Of a DNA stretch of 64,000 nt, positions 1 through 7,737 are shown piece by piece. Both the position numbers and the translations under genes were made by a program. A model generated the notes under the pieces. It had not been told where the DNA came from. It saw nothing but the letters and a program-made list of their open reading frames with translations, and searched no databases. The first letter of the stretch is position 1; every line of letters begins with the position of its first letter. This stretch comes from Tenacibaculum agarivorans (GTDB lineage Bacteria; Bacteroidota; Bacteroidia; Flavobacteriales; Flavobacteriaceae). The DNA lies in assembly GCF_001936575.1 (NCBI RefSeq), contig NZ_MSMP01000008.1:124001-188000 (forward strand), read 5' to 3'.

Positions 1-576
1 TCTTGTATTTAAATTCATTGCTGATGCAATAAAACTATTGTTCTGCCCTTCTAAAGGAAAAGGAAATTTTCCACCTAATGGTACAGGGGCTATGTTTTTG
101 GCTGTAATAGTTGTCGGAGCTGGACTATTTACTAATTCTTTTCGATAATCATAATCTTTATTATTGATTAATTGCTCGTTAAGTACATTAGGATTTCTTC
201 TTGAAGTGCTAATACCAGGAGCGATTTTTTCAGTGAAAAAATTAGGGCTTAAGTTATGATTATCTGTGTTTACAGATAAATCTAAGCTGTTATTAAAATC
301 GTACCAAAAAGGTTTTTTATTCGCAACTTCAACAGTCCATTCAATATCGCAAGAAGCTGGATCTATTTTTCGAAGAGGTTTACCATTATCATCACATTCA
401 TAAATATAAAAACGTTGTGCCTGTTTCTTTAAAGCCCCGTCTTTTGTGTGAAATTCTAAGTTTTCTTCATATAAGTTTGCCCATGGTACTTCAGGAGTGA
501 AAACAACATCGCTTTTATTGGTAGGACCATTTCCAAGTCTAGCAATTCCTATTGATGGATAAATTCGTAGTTTCAT
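1..576 (-). CDS. LodA/GoxA-like CTQ-dependent amino acid oxidase, N-terminal part (cut by window edge)
   Basis: The reading frame on the minus strand starts at the ATG at 576 and stays open for 192 codons to the window edge, so the C-terminus is missing. The N-terminus reads MKLRIYPSIGIARLGNGP, which matches the opening of the LodA/GoxA family. The next residues (EVPWANLYEENLEF, then an ECDDNGKPLRKIDP strand) fit the same family. Characterised members oxidise L-lysine at the epsilon amine, or glycine, releasing ammonia and hydrogen peroxide. They use a cysteine tryptophylquinone cofactor matured by a LodB flavoprotein. The Cys and Trp of the cofactor lie in the unseen C-terminal part, so substrate and activity cannot be judged. 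A LodB partner would be expected beyond the left edge. Family assignment is good; exact enzyme type is unknown. Confidence 0.75.
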   Translation of the reverse strand, partial: MKLRIYPSIGIARLGNGPTNKSDVVFTPEVPWANLYEENLEFHTKDGALKKQAQRFYIYECDDNGKPLRKIDPASCDIEWTVEVANKKPFWYDFNNSLDLSVNTDNHNLSPNFFTEKIAPGISTSRRNPNVLNEQLINNKDYDYRKELVNSPAPTTITAKNIAPVPLGGKFPFPLEGQNNSFIASAMNLNTR

Positions 577-601
577 TGTTATCTAATTTAAGGTTTGTAA
601 T

Positions 602-609
602 CAAATTTA
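602..609 (-). promoter_or_regulatory. Putative -7 element for the LodA-like gene
   Basis: On the minus strand this reads TAAATTTG, a perfect match to the Bacteroidota -7 consensus TAnnTTTG. It lies 25 nt upstream of the ATG at 576. No well spaced TTTG -33 box is seen, so the call is tentative. The block AATGAGG occurs three times just upstream (621-627, 642-648, 656-662). Confidence 0.4.
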
Positions 610-740
610 ATTTTAGAAACAATGAGGTTAGAAATAAATGCAATGAGGTGTTAAAAATGAGGAATAAGAATAGTTTTTTTAGGGATAAATGTTATTGATA
701 AAATTAACGAATGAAGTAGGATGATCATATAAACAAAAAA

Positions 741-770
741 AGAGTGTCTATTTGTAGACACTCTCTTAGT
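741..770 (-). terminator. Rho-independent terminator for the DUF2723 gene
   Basis: A perfect 10-bp inverted repeat (AGAGTGTCTA / TAGACACTCT, 741-750 and 755-764) encloses a 4-nt loop. On the minus strand it is followed by a run of seven T. It lies about 215 bp past the stop of the minus-strand gene ending at 979, with the palindromic repeat element in between. It therefore probably ends that transcript. Confidence 0.75.
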
Positions 771-805
771 TTACTAATATAACGTGAATCTCGGATAAAC
801 TTTTT

Positions 806-926
806 TGTCAGTTCGAGTGATTTTACAAAGTGCTAACGGCGTAAAATTTTATCGAGAACTAGTGAAATACTTCTCGATACAAAATTATTTTCCATTTTAT
901 TACAAATAATTTTACTCGAAGTGACA
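806..926. repeat. REP-like palindromic intergenic element
   Basis: The outer ends are an imperfect inverted repeat, TGTCAGTTCGAGT at 806-818 and ACTCGAAGTGACA at 914-926. Inside is a perfect inner pair, TATCGAGAA at 850-858 and TTCTCGATA at 871-879. From memory, elements with this outer and inner palindrome recur between genes in Tenacibaculum-like genomes; there is only one copy here. It encodes nothing and would fold into a branched hairpin in RNA. It sits between the DUF2723 stop codon and its terminator. The rest of the 577-978 gap holds only the promoter and terminator listed separately. Confidence 0.65.
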
Positions 927-978
927 GGAGTTTCTTTAAGCAAGATTTGCGTTAATACATTATTTGTATGTTGTTTGA

Positions 979-3900
979 TTACTCATTTATTAAGGAATCT
1001 ATCATTTGCTTACGTTGAGTTTCTAAGGAGTCGATCATTTGAAGTTCTTCTTCTAAACCGCCACTAGTAATAAATAATCGTTCTTTTTCGATAAATTCTT
1101 TAATGGCATTTTCTACGTACTCGCCATCATCATACCTAGTAATTTGATTCACAACTAGAGTTCTATACATAAACAAATAAGTCTCAATTTCATCTTTAAC
1201 TAAATGAATGTCATCAACATCATAAGTGTAATAATAATCAAGATATTGTCTAAATATTTTAATAAGGGTGTCAGCTGTTTCTCTTGCTTTGTCTGTGTCT
1301 CCTATTTTATAATATAATTCTGGATAACCTAAAGAAATACTATAATGTCCAAAATCTTCTATAGGCATTTTATGAAGTGATAAATCCAGTACTTCTTTAG
1401 CAGTAGCTGTATCCCCTTTAATTAAAAACTCATCAGATAAACGCATTAAATTATTTCGTAAGGATATTGCATTACGTTTCGCTTGTTCATCTAAATATAT
1501 TTTTCCGTTATTAATTGTTTTCCAATCCCATTTTTTTACGTTGGCATACATTTTTTCAGGATCTATTCTTCCCATATCAAACATAGAACGTTCAGCAATA
1601 GGAGTACGGATAGGAACTAGCTTAAATGACATTCCATCCAACTGTAAATAATCTTTCAACCATATATATTCTTCATCAGCATTTGCTCCACCTGTAAAAT
1701 AAATCGGTCTTTTCCAATCAAAATTATTAAGAATATCTAACATTAAAATCCTATTTTTTGTAATGGCATCATCAATTTTAATATCAATGTAGTCTACCAT
1801 TTTATCAGCGTCTTTAGGACTTACAATACCATACTTTAAAGCATTCTCTTTATTAACAGGAATTCGAATTCTATTTGTTGGGTATATTTTCTCTTTTAAA
1901 CCATTTTCGGTTTCATAATAAGTGGCTTCGTGATCATTCGCAACCCAATCCATGAAGAACTTCAGAGGGATTACAGAGTCTTTTAATTTTGGATGTGGTA
2001 AATGATACGCTACATCTAGTGTACCATGTCTATATTGAGCATGTTTAAGTTGAGATGGTATAGGATCAGCATCATACGTTTTCTTTTTCATTTGATCGAT
2101 ATACCAGTCTGTTGCAAATAAACTAGTATTTACAATTTTAATATCCCTTCTAACTCCTTCCATTTGCTGCATGTACCATAACGGGAAAGTGTCATTATCT
2201 CCAATGGTGAAAATGATAGCATTTTTATCACAACTTTCTAAATAAGTTTGTGCATTCAATTGAGCAATATAACGATCAGCTCTATCATGATCATCCCAGT
2301 TTTGGAATCCCATTAATACAGGCACTGCCAGTAGAGAAATACCAGAAATAAGTAAAGCAAATAATGGTTTTTTAGCTTTTTGTTGTAAAGCATCGTATAA
2401 GCCTAATACTCCAAAACCAATCCAAATTGCAAATACGTAAAAAGAGCCTACTACAGCATAGTCACGTTCTCTAGGTTCAAAAGGTTTAGGGTTGGTGTAG
2501 AAGATAATTGCAAAACCAGTAAAAACAAAGAATAGAGCCAAGGTATACCATCTGTTTTTATCTTCACGTAAATGATATAATAAGCCAATAATACCTAAAA
2601 TTAAAGGAAGGAAAAAGTACGTGTTTCTTCCTTTGTTATGCTTAACATCGTCCGGTAATGCTTCTTGAGATCCTAAGAAAAATTCATCTACAGGCGTTAT
2701 TCCGCTTAACCAATTTCCATTATTGTCTAAATGACCTTGAATATCGTCTTGTCTCCCAACAAAATTCCACATAAAGTATCTTCCATACATATATCCAAAT
2801 TGGAAATTGACCATAAACTTTATGTTTTCAAAAAATGTAGGTCTTCTTTTACTTCGTAATGGTATGCCTGCTATTTGTTTGTAATACTGTTCTGCAGCAG
2901 GATCAACCATTCTAGGAATGAATCCTTTATGTTTATCAGACCACTTAGGTAAAGCATTTTTGTAATTATTTACAATTTCATACTTACCATTTAATTTTTC
3001 ATATTTTGGTTTGTCATCTTTGTATACATTTTCTAATTCTCCAATTTCATTTCTTTTAGTTTCCTGTTCTCTATTGTATGCAAAAGAATAGTATTTATCA
3101 TAAAAAACATTAGCGTCTCCATATTGTTCACGATTATAGTATGCTAATAGTTCTCGAGCACTAGATGGATTATTTTCATTAATAATAGTATCTGCATTTG
3201 CTCTAATAGGTAGCATTAACCAAGAAGAAAAACCAATAACAATAAAAAGTATAGATAAAATAGCAGTATTAGCTACTATTAATTTCTTTTCTCTAGTATA
3301 TTTCAAACCAAAAGCAAAAAGGCCTATTAAGAAAAGCCCTGCTATTATAGTTCCTGAATTATATGGTAGTCCAATAGAATTGATGAAGAATAACTCTGCA
3401 ACACTAAAAAACTTAAGTGTAAATGGAAATAGAAGTTTAAAAACAAAAGCTAATACCAAAATAGAAATTACTGATGCTATAGCAGTAGTTTTTAGAGTAA
3501 TATTTTTATATGTTTTAAAGAAGTATAACATTACAATTGAAGGAATAACCAACAATGAAAGTATGTGTACTCCAAAAGATAATCCTACAACATAGCTAAT
3601 TAAAATAAGCCATTTATTTCCTCTAGGAAGATCAATTTCACTTTCCCATTTTAACCCAAGCCAGAATAAAACAGCCATTAAAAAAGACGACATAGCATAT
3701 ACTTCACCTTCAACTGCGCTAAACCAAAAGCTATCAGAAAAAGTATATGCAAGAGAACCTACTAATCCACTTCCTAAAACTGCAATTTTCTCTCCTGTGT
3801 TAAAACCATTTTTAATGACTAAGCGTTTAGCTAGATTGGTGATGGTCCAAAACATAAATAGTATTGTAAATGCACTGGCTAACCCAGACATAAAGTTTAC

Positions 3901-4137
3901 CATTTTTGCCCATTGACTGGGATCATTACTAAACATGGCAAAAAATGCACCTAGCATTTGAAATAAAGGAGCGCCTGGTGGGTGACCAACTTCTAAATTT
4001 ACAGCAGTTGAAATATATTCTCCACAATCCCAAAAGCTAACTGTAGGTTCTAAGGTAAGTGTATAGGTTATCAATGCAATTCCAAATGAAACCCAACCTA
4101 AAATTACGTTCCACTTACTAAAATTAAAGTCTTTCAT
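979..4137 (-). CDS. DUF2723-family integral membrane protein, probable polyprenyl-sugar glycosyltransferase (TMEM260-like)
   Basis: This 1052-residue protein begins with hydrophobic segments and the family signature around residues 29-60 (LEPTVSFWDCGEYISTA, then GHPPGAPLFQMLG). In GT-C glycosyltransferases the acidic residues of such a loop are thought to act in catalysis. About a dozen predicted membrane helices fill the first 300 residues and residues 500-620. A large soluble region in the second half contains FTIGDNDTFPLWYMQ. DUF2723 is widespread and long in Bacteroidota, and its animal relative TMEM260 is a protein O-mannosyltransferase. It may add O-linked sugars to exported proteins, but donor and acceptor are not shown here. 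It is a single gene, with a promoter at 4215-4222 and a terminator at 741-770. The start at 4137 places the first helix at residues 10-25. Confidence 0.85.
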   Translation of the reverse strand: MKDFNFSKWNVILGWVSFGIALITYTLTLEPTVSFWDCGEYISTAVNLEVGHPPGAPLFQMLGAFFAMFSNDPSQWAKMVNFMSGLASAFTILFMFWTITNLAKRLVIKNGFNTGEKIAVLGSGLVGSLAYTFSDSFWFSAVEGEVYAMSSFLMAVLFWLGLKWESEIDLPRGNKWLILISYVVGLSFGVHILSLLVIPSIVMLYFFKTYKNITLKTTAIASVISILVLAFVFKLLFPFTLKFFSVAELFFINSIGLPYNSGTIIAGLFLIGLFAFGLKYTREKKLIVANTAILSILFIVIGFSSWLMLPIRANADTIINENNPSSARELLAYYNREQYGDANVFYDKYYSFAYNREQETKRNEIGELENVYKDDKPKYEKLNGKYEIVNNYKNALPKWSDKHKGFIPRMVDPAAEQYYKQIAGIPLRSKRRPTFFENIKFMVNFQFGYMYGRYFMWNFVGRQDDIQGHLDNNGNWLSGITPVDEFFLGSQEALPDDVKHNKGRNTYFFLPLILGIIGLLYHLREDKNRWYTLALFFVFTGFAIIFYTNPKPFEPRERDYAVVGSFYVFAIWIGFGVLGLYDALQQKAKKPLFALLISGISLLAVPVLMGFQNWDDHDRADRYIAQLNAQTYLESCDKNAIIFTIGDNDTFPLWYMQQMEGVRRDIKIVNTSLFATDWYIDQMKKKTYDADPIPSQLKHAQYRHGTLDVAYHLPHPKLKDSVIPLKFFMDWVANDHEATYYETENGLKEKIYPTNRIRIPVNKENALKYGIVSPKDADKMVDYIDIKIDDAITKNRILMLDILNNFDWKRPIYFTGGANADEEYIWLKDYLQLDGMSFKLVPIRTPIAERSMFDMGRIDPEKMYANVKKWDWKTINNGKIYLDEQAKRNAISLRNNLMRLSDEFLIKGDTATAKEVLDLSLHKMPIEDFGHYSISLGYPELYYKIGDTDKARETADTLIKIFRQYLDYYYTYDVDDIHLVKDEIETYLFMYRTLVVNQITRYDDGEYVENAIKEFIEKERLFITSGGLEEELQMIDSLETQRKQMIDSLINE

Positions 4138-4214
4138 AATTCAGTCAAAAAATCAATGCGAATGTACTATAATTTATTATCAATATAGTAGATATATTAT
4201 TTTAAAGGTATAAA

Positions 4215-4222
4215 CAAAAGTA
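4215..4222 (-). promoter_or_regulatory. Putative -7 element for the DUF2723 gene
   Basis: The minus strand reads TACTTTTG, a match to TAnnTTTG, 78 bp upstream of the start codon at 4137. No clear TTTG -33 box is present at the expected spacing. Confidence 0.45.
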
Positions 4223-4292
4223 CAGTATAAGTTATTTGGTGTTAATTTTTACTTTTTAAAGTAATGTTAAAAATAAAAAAGTAAAAATTTTG

Positions 4293-4321
4293 TTTGTAAT
4301 TTGAAAAATGTTGTATATTCG
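4293..4321 (+). promoter_or_regulatory. Promoter of the first tRNA-Gln gene
   Basis: TTTG at 4293-4296 and TATATTCG at 4314-4321 are 17 nt apart, close to the Bacteroidota -33/-7 pattern. The -7 box differs from TAnnTTTG at one base. The mature tRNA starts 17 nt downstream. Confidence 0.55.
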
Positions 4322-4337
4322 CGTCCGCATTTGTAAT

Positions 4338-4408
4338 TGGCCTATGGTGTAATGGTAACACACCGGTTTTTGGTACCGATATTCAAGGTTCGAGTCCTTG
4401 TAGGCCAA
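4338..4408 (+). tRNA. tRNA-Gln (anticodon UUG), copy 1
   Basis: The 71-nt sequence folds as a cloverleaf. The acceptor arm TGGCCTA pairs with TAGGCCA, and the anticodon stem CCGGT/ACCGA has one mismatch at its outer pair. The anticodon loop is TTTTGGT, giving UUG, and the T-arm carries GGTTCGAGTCC. The discriminator base is A4408 and no CCA is encoded. It is identical to the copy at 6805-6875. A terminator follows directly. Confidence 0.95.
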
Positions 4409-4413
4409 CGTTG

Positions 4414-4446
4414 AAAGCTTCAGTAGTATTGCTGAAGCTTTTTTTT
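4414..4446 (+). terminator. Terminator of tRNA-Gln copy 1
   Basis: AAGCTTCAG (4415-4423) pairs with CTGAAGCTT (4432-4440) around an 8-nt loop and is followed by a run of T. It begins 7 nt after the tRNA. Confidence 0.8.
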
Positions 4447-4723
4447 ATACTTCTATTTTAGATGCCAGAATTGATATTTAGGGCATTCACGATTGTTTTG
4501 GTTATGCAAAAGAATGCGTTGATCTAAAAATGAAAACTTCTACATTCCTTACACTTCTAAATCACAGGTTTTACAAGGTGGTAGAGTCTGTGGTATATAT
4601 CGCTCTTTTTATTATAGTTTTAATTGTTTAGAAAGATTTCTGATTTTGATGAGGTTAACAAAATATCTATTTTAGTAATACTAAATATTTAAATATAAAT
4701 TAACCAGACCAAATAGATTTAAT
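4447..4723. other. Gap between tRNA-Gln and fucosidase gene, possible decayed coding remnant
   Basis: No intact gene is visible. On the plus strand a frame from about 4482 to 4630 is open and ends in a hydrophobic stretch (SVVYIALFIIVLIV, then stop) with no credible start codon. It looks like the broken 3' end of a membrane protein gene, but I cannot name a family. The last 80 bp are very AT-rich and may hold the fucosidase promoter; I see no consensus TAnnTTTG box. Confidence 0.3.
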
Positions 4724-6313
4724 ATGAAAAAAATGAATTTCATTACTCAAAATTATAAAAGTTTTTTAATTGTTATATTATTTTTTATTAGTTGTGGAAA
4801 AAGTAAATCAAGTAGTATAGAAAAAAAGTATATGCCAACAGAGAGTTCTCTTTCTAAGCATAATGCTTCTCCAGATTGGTTTAGAAACGCAAAACTGGGT
4901 ATTTATTTTACTTGGGGGCCTTACACTGTGGCCGCAAATACAAATGAATGGTATCCCCGTTGGATGCATTTTGGTATTGATTCAATTGAATGGAATGGTA
5001 AAAAACCAGGTTATCACATTAATCGATTAGATTGGCATACAAGAAAGTTTGGTCATCCTTCAAAATTTGGGTATCATGATATGATTAAAGAGTTTACAGC
5101 TGAAAAATTTAATGCTGACGAATGGGCAAAATTATTTCAGAAATCTGGCGCCAAATTTGCAGGTCCTGTAGCAATGCATCATGATGGGTATGCTTTGTGG
5201 GGTAGTAAGTTGACTCCTTGGAATTCAGTAGATATAGGACCTAATCGGGATATTACGGGAGAATTGTTCGCTGCTTTAAGAAAACGAGATATGAAAGTGA
5301 TTACGACTTTTCATCACGCCCGACATCTTCAAAGATATAAAGGAAAAAACCTACAAGAAGCGACTCAAAGGTATGGACATTTAGATTCTTATCATATGTT
5401 TTGGAATTCTCATTATCCGTGGATTCCTGGTTTACCGACTAGTTCGGAAGATCCAAAACTTCGTATACTATATGGTAATATTCCTGAAAAAGAATGGCTT
5501 AATTTTTTTTGGTTAGGTGTACTTAAAGAAGTGATAGATAAATATCAACCAGATATGATTTGGTTTGATACATGGTTAGATTTAATACCTGAAAAACAAC
5601 GATTTGAATTTGCTTCTTATTATTTAAATAAAGCAGAAACTTGGGGGAAAGAAGTTATGATGACGCATAAAAATGAAGATATGCCTCATACATTTTCTAC
5701 AGAAGATTTCGAGCAAGGAAGACGTGATAAACTAACTGGAGCTCCTTGGTTAACAGATGATACTATTTCAAAGTTTAGTTGGTCTTATATAGATGGGTTA
5801 TCAGTTAAACCTGCTGAATGGGTAATACATGACTTTATTGATATAGTATCAAAAAATGGACAATTACTTTTAAATATATCACCTAAATTTGATGGCTCTA
5901 TACCTGATGATCAAAAAGCTGTGTTAATGGAATTAGGTAGTTGGTTAAAAGTTAATGGAGAAGCGATATACAATACAAGGCCTTGGAAAATTTATGGAGA
6001 GGGGCCCTCTAAAATGAAAAACTCTGGACATTTTACCGAGCATATAGATTATACATCAAACGATATACGGTTTACTAAAAAGAAAGAAGCAATTTATGCA
6101 ATTTCCTTAGGTACACCTAAAGAAGAGCTTAATATCATTGCATTAGCAAAAAACAATAGTTTAGAACTTCCTGATATAAAATCAGTAATCTCACTTAATG
6201 GCGATCATATTAAATCTTGGAATCAAGATGATGAAGGGTTAAAAATAGAATTAAATAAAAATGCTCCTAATCAAATAGCTTATGCTTTTAAAATAACTAC
6301 AGCAAAAGAATAA
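4724..6313 (+). CDS. GH29 alpha-L-fucosidase-like lipoprotein
   Basis: The 529-residue product starts with a lipoprotein signal (hydrophobic run ending FFISC, Cys near residue 24), so it is probably anchored in the outer membrane or on the surface. GH29 features follow: DWFRNAKLGIYFTWGPY near residue 51, an NEWYPRW segment, AMHHDGYALW near residue 150, and PDMIWFDTWLD. Asp282 is the expected catalytic nucleophile. The segment LLLNISPKFDGSIP near residue 385 is typical of the end of the GH29 barrel. The family releases terminal L-fucose from glycans, such as fucose-rich marine polysaccharides or glycoproteins. It stands alone between two tRNA-Gln genes and not in a SusC/SusD locus. The acid/base residue was not identified, so linkage preference is open. 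Confidence 0.85.
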   Translation: MKKMNFITQNYKSFLIVILFFISCGKSKSSSIEKKYMPTESSLSKHNASPDWFRNAKLGIYFTWGPYTVAANTNEWYPRWMHFGIDSIEWNGKKPGYHINRLDWHTRKFGHPSKFGYHDMIKEFTAEKFNADEWAKLFQKSGAKFAGPVAMHHDGYALWGSKLTPWNSVDIGPNRDITGELFAALRKRDMKVITTFHHARHLQRYKGKNLQEATQRYGHLDSYHMFWNSHYPWIPGLPTSSEDPKLRILYGNIPEKEWLNFFWLGVLKEVIDKYQPDMIWFDTWLDLIPEKQRFEFASYYLNKAETWGKEVMMTHKNEDMPHTFSTEDFEQGRRDKLTGAPWLTDDTISKFSWSYIDGLSVKPAEWVIHDFIDIVSKNGQLLLNISPKFDGSIPDDQKAVLMELGSWLKVNGEAIYNTRPWKIYGEGPSKMKNSGHFTEHIDYTSNDIRFTKKKEAIYAISLGTPKEELNIIALAKNNSLELPDIKSVISLNGDHIKSWNQDDEGLKIELNKNAPNQIAYAFKITTAKE

Positions 6314-6732
6314 TTTTAGGTTTTGAAGACATAAGGAGAGATTATGAGAGTTGTGATAATGATTTTAATGATGCGGTATTTTATATTACAGATACTCCTT
6401 TTGAAGTAATGAGAATTAATAACGTAGCTTTTAAAGCAAATAATTCGGTGTTATCAGTAGATGATTTTACTATAGCCTCAGATGAGACAATATCGAATTA
6501 CCCAAATCCTTTTAGAGGTCAAACTACAATAACGTTAGCACAAGAATCAGATAAAGTTACTTTACTAGTGTATGACATTTTAGGAAGAGCAATTTTTAAT
6601 GGAGATTTAGAAACTAATAGTAATAGAAAAGAGGTGGTTTTTAACTTACAATCAGATAAAAAAGGAATGTTTAAGTATATAGTTGTTGATAGTGCAGGTT
6701 TAGCCTATAAAGGCACGTTGGTTGCAGAATAA
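6314..6732 (+). pseudogene. 3' remnant of a secreted DUF4114 protein with T9SS C-terminal sorting domain
   Basis: Right after the fucosidase stop codon, a different frame encodes LGFEDIRRDYESC, DNDFNDAVFYITDTPF and then about 100 further residues. The FEDxRR...DxDFNDAVF pattern is that of a DUF4114 domain end. The tail contains NYPNPFRGQTTITLAQESD, YDILGRAIF and a final YKGTLVAE, a standard T9SS type A sorting domain that exports and anchors a protein at the cell surface. An in-frame ATG at 6409 gives an apparent 107-residue ORF, but it lies inside the conserved region, so it is not a natural start. The 5' part of the gene, including any signal peptide, is gone. I read it as the tail of a larger gene cut off when this segment was rearranged. 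Confidence 0.75.
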
Positions 6733-6744
6733 GGTTTTTTAAAA

Positions 6745-6784
6745 AAAATAATGATTTTTAATTTTAGAAATCATTATTTTGTTT
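6745..6784 (+). terminator. Terminator after the DUF4114 remnant
   Basis: A perfect 13-bp inverted repeat, AAAATAATGATTT (6745-6757) and AAATCATTATTTT (6768-6780), surrounds a 10-nt loop. It is followed by a T-rich run and preceded by a run of A, so it could work in both directions. Its 3' arm directly abuts the tRNA promoter. Confidence 0.6.
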
Positions 6785-6792
6785 TATATTTG
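6785..6792 (+). promoter_or_regulatory. -7 element of the second tRNA-Gln gene
   Basis: TATATTTG exactly matches TAnnTTTG and lies 12 nt before the mature tRNA start. The -33 region would fall inside the upstream hairpin (TTTTAG near 6762-6767), a weak match. Confidence 0.6.
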
Positions 6793-6804
6793 CACCCACA
6801 AATT

Positions 6805-6875
6805 TGGCCTATGGTGTAATGGTAACACACCGGTTTTTGGTACCGATATTCAAGGTTCGAGTCCTTGTAGGCCAA
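6805..6875 (+). tRNA. tRNA-Gln (anticodon UUG), copy 2
   Basis: It is identical over all 71 nt to the copy at 4338-4408, with the same acceptor arm, TTG anticodon and T-arm. It has its own promoter and terminator, whose sequences differ from those of copy 1. The discriminator is A6875 and no CCA is encoded. The two copies lie about 2.47 kb apart in the same orientation. Confidence 0.95.
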
Positions 6876-6877
6876 CG

Positions 6878-6907
6878 AAAGCTTCTAACATTGTTAGAAG
6901 CTTTTTT
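6878..6907 (+). terminator. Terminator of tRNA-Gln copy 2
   Basis: AAGCTTCTAA (6879-6888) pairs with TTAGAAGCTT (6894-6903) around a 5-nt loop and is followed by a run of T. It begins just after the tRNA. Confidence 0.8.
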
Positions 6908-6931
6908 GTTTTGTTAGTAATGACGTTTGAT

Positions 6932-7525
6932 TTAAAAAATCTCTTTTTTTGTTCTAACAATAGCTTGAACATGGTAATTAACTATTCTTTGTCTGCCTTC
7001 TCTAGTGTTTAAAAGAGTTTTGAACTCTTCTTTATTATCCATAAAAAAACTTTCAGTCAAAATTGCAGGCATTTTAGTTCTAGTAAGTACATAAAATCTA
7101 CGTTCTTTATCTAAATCTCCGTCACTAAAATCAGTTCTTAGTCTTCTATTTGGAAATTCCTTTTTGAATTCTTGTCCGAAAATTGTGGCAATTTTATCAC
7201 TTTTAGTATTTCCCGGAGAAGTAAAAATTTCACTTCCATGTCCACCTCCAGCATTTGAATGCAAGCTTAGATAAAAGCAAGGACTGTTAGCATATTTGTT
7301 TGCTCTAATCATTCTAGTTTCCAGTCGTACATCTCTGTATTCAGGAGCAATATTGATGTAAGGGATTTTAAGTTTCGTAAGTTCTTCAATTATTCCACCA
7401 ACAATAGCTCTATTGAATTCTCCTTCGTAAATTATTCCATCTGCACCCCAGTCTTTTCTTTTTCCTGGGGTTTGGTATTTGCCATTTATTAGTCCTCCGT
7501 GACCATTATCAAGTAATACAATCAT
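6932..7525 (-). CDS. N-acetylmuramoyl-L-alanine amidase, Amidase_3 family
   Basis: The 197-residue protein is a bare Amidase_3 domain. Zinc ligands are visible as H9 in LLDNGHGG, E36 in EGEFN and H89 in SLHSNA, and the catalytic Glu is in the late LTESFFMDN motif. Family members cleave the bond between N-acetylmuramic acid and L-alanine in peptidoglycan. The protein has no signal peptide, membrane segment or binding domain, and it starts directly at the first strand. It would therefore need another export route, or act on cell-wall material after lysis, as phage-type lysins do. No phage genes are nearby. It is transcribed alone, convergent with the tRNA. Confidence 0.85.
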   Translation of the reverse strand: MIVLLDNGHGGLINGKYQTPGKRKDWGADGIIYEGEFNRAIVGGIIEELTKLKIPYINIAPEYRDVRLETRMIRANKYANSPCFYLSLHSNAGGGHGSEIFTSPGNTKSDKIATIFGQEFKKEFPNRRLRTDFSDGDLDKERRFYVLTRTKMPAILTESFFMDNKEEFKTLLNTREGRQRIVNYHVQAIVRTKKEIF

Positions 7526-7646
7526 AACATTTATTTTCTGTGATATAAATTTAGGTATTAATTCTTTAGTAGATGATAGGGATATTCTTAAATTTTAAAT
7601 AGGATAAACACTAAAATTTAATAGAAAATAGAATGTTTCCGTTTAC

Positions 7647-7677
7647 TTGCTTAATAAATGATAAGTTATTATATTTG
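7647..7677 (+). promoter_or_regulatory. Promoter of the rimP-nusA-infB operon
   Basis: TTG at 7647-7649 and a perfect TATATTTG at 7670-7677 are 20 nt apart, matching the Bacteroidota -33/-7 pattern. The transcript should start near 7683, giving a leader of about 55 nt that contains the hairpin at 7705-7722. Confidence 0.7.
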
Positions 7678-7704
7678 CACTGAAATTCTCGAAGAGATGA
7701 ATGC

Positions 7705-7728
7705 AGGGGACGAAAGTCCCCTCTTTTT
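7705..7728 (+). promoter_or_regulatory. Attenuator-like hairpin in the rimP leader
   Basis: AGGGGAC (7705-7711) and GTCCCCT (7716-7722) form a 7-bp, mostly G-C stem closed by a GAAA tetraloop, followed by CTTTTT. The shape is that of an intrinsic terminator, yet it lies between the promoter and the rimP start codon at 7738. It could end transcription early and so regulate the operon that encodes NusA. That role is inferred. Confidence 0.6.
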
Positions 7729-7737
7729 ATACCTAAA

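Noticed and set aside
4338..6875. Integrated phage or integrative element at tRNA-Gln
   Set aside because: No integrase, recombinase or phage gene lies between the tRNA copies; only the duplication and truncated cargo are visible, so no mobile element was annotated.
6779..7012. Plus-strand ORF of 77 codons
   Set aside because: It runs through the tRNA-Gln gene and its terminator, so it is a chance frame and not a protein gene.
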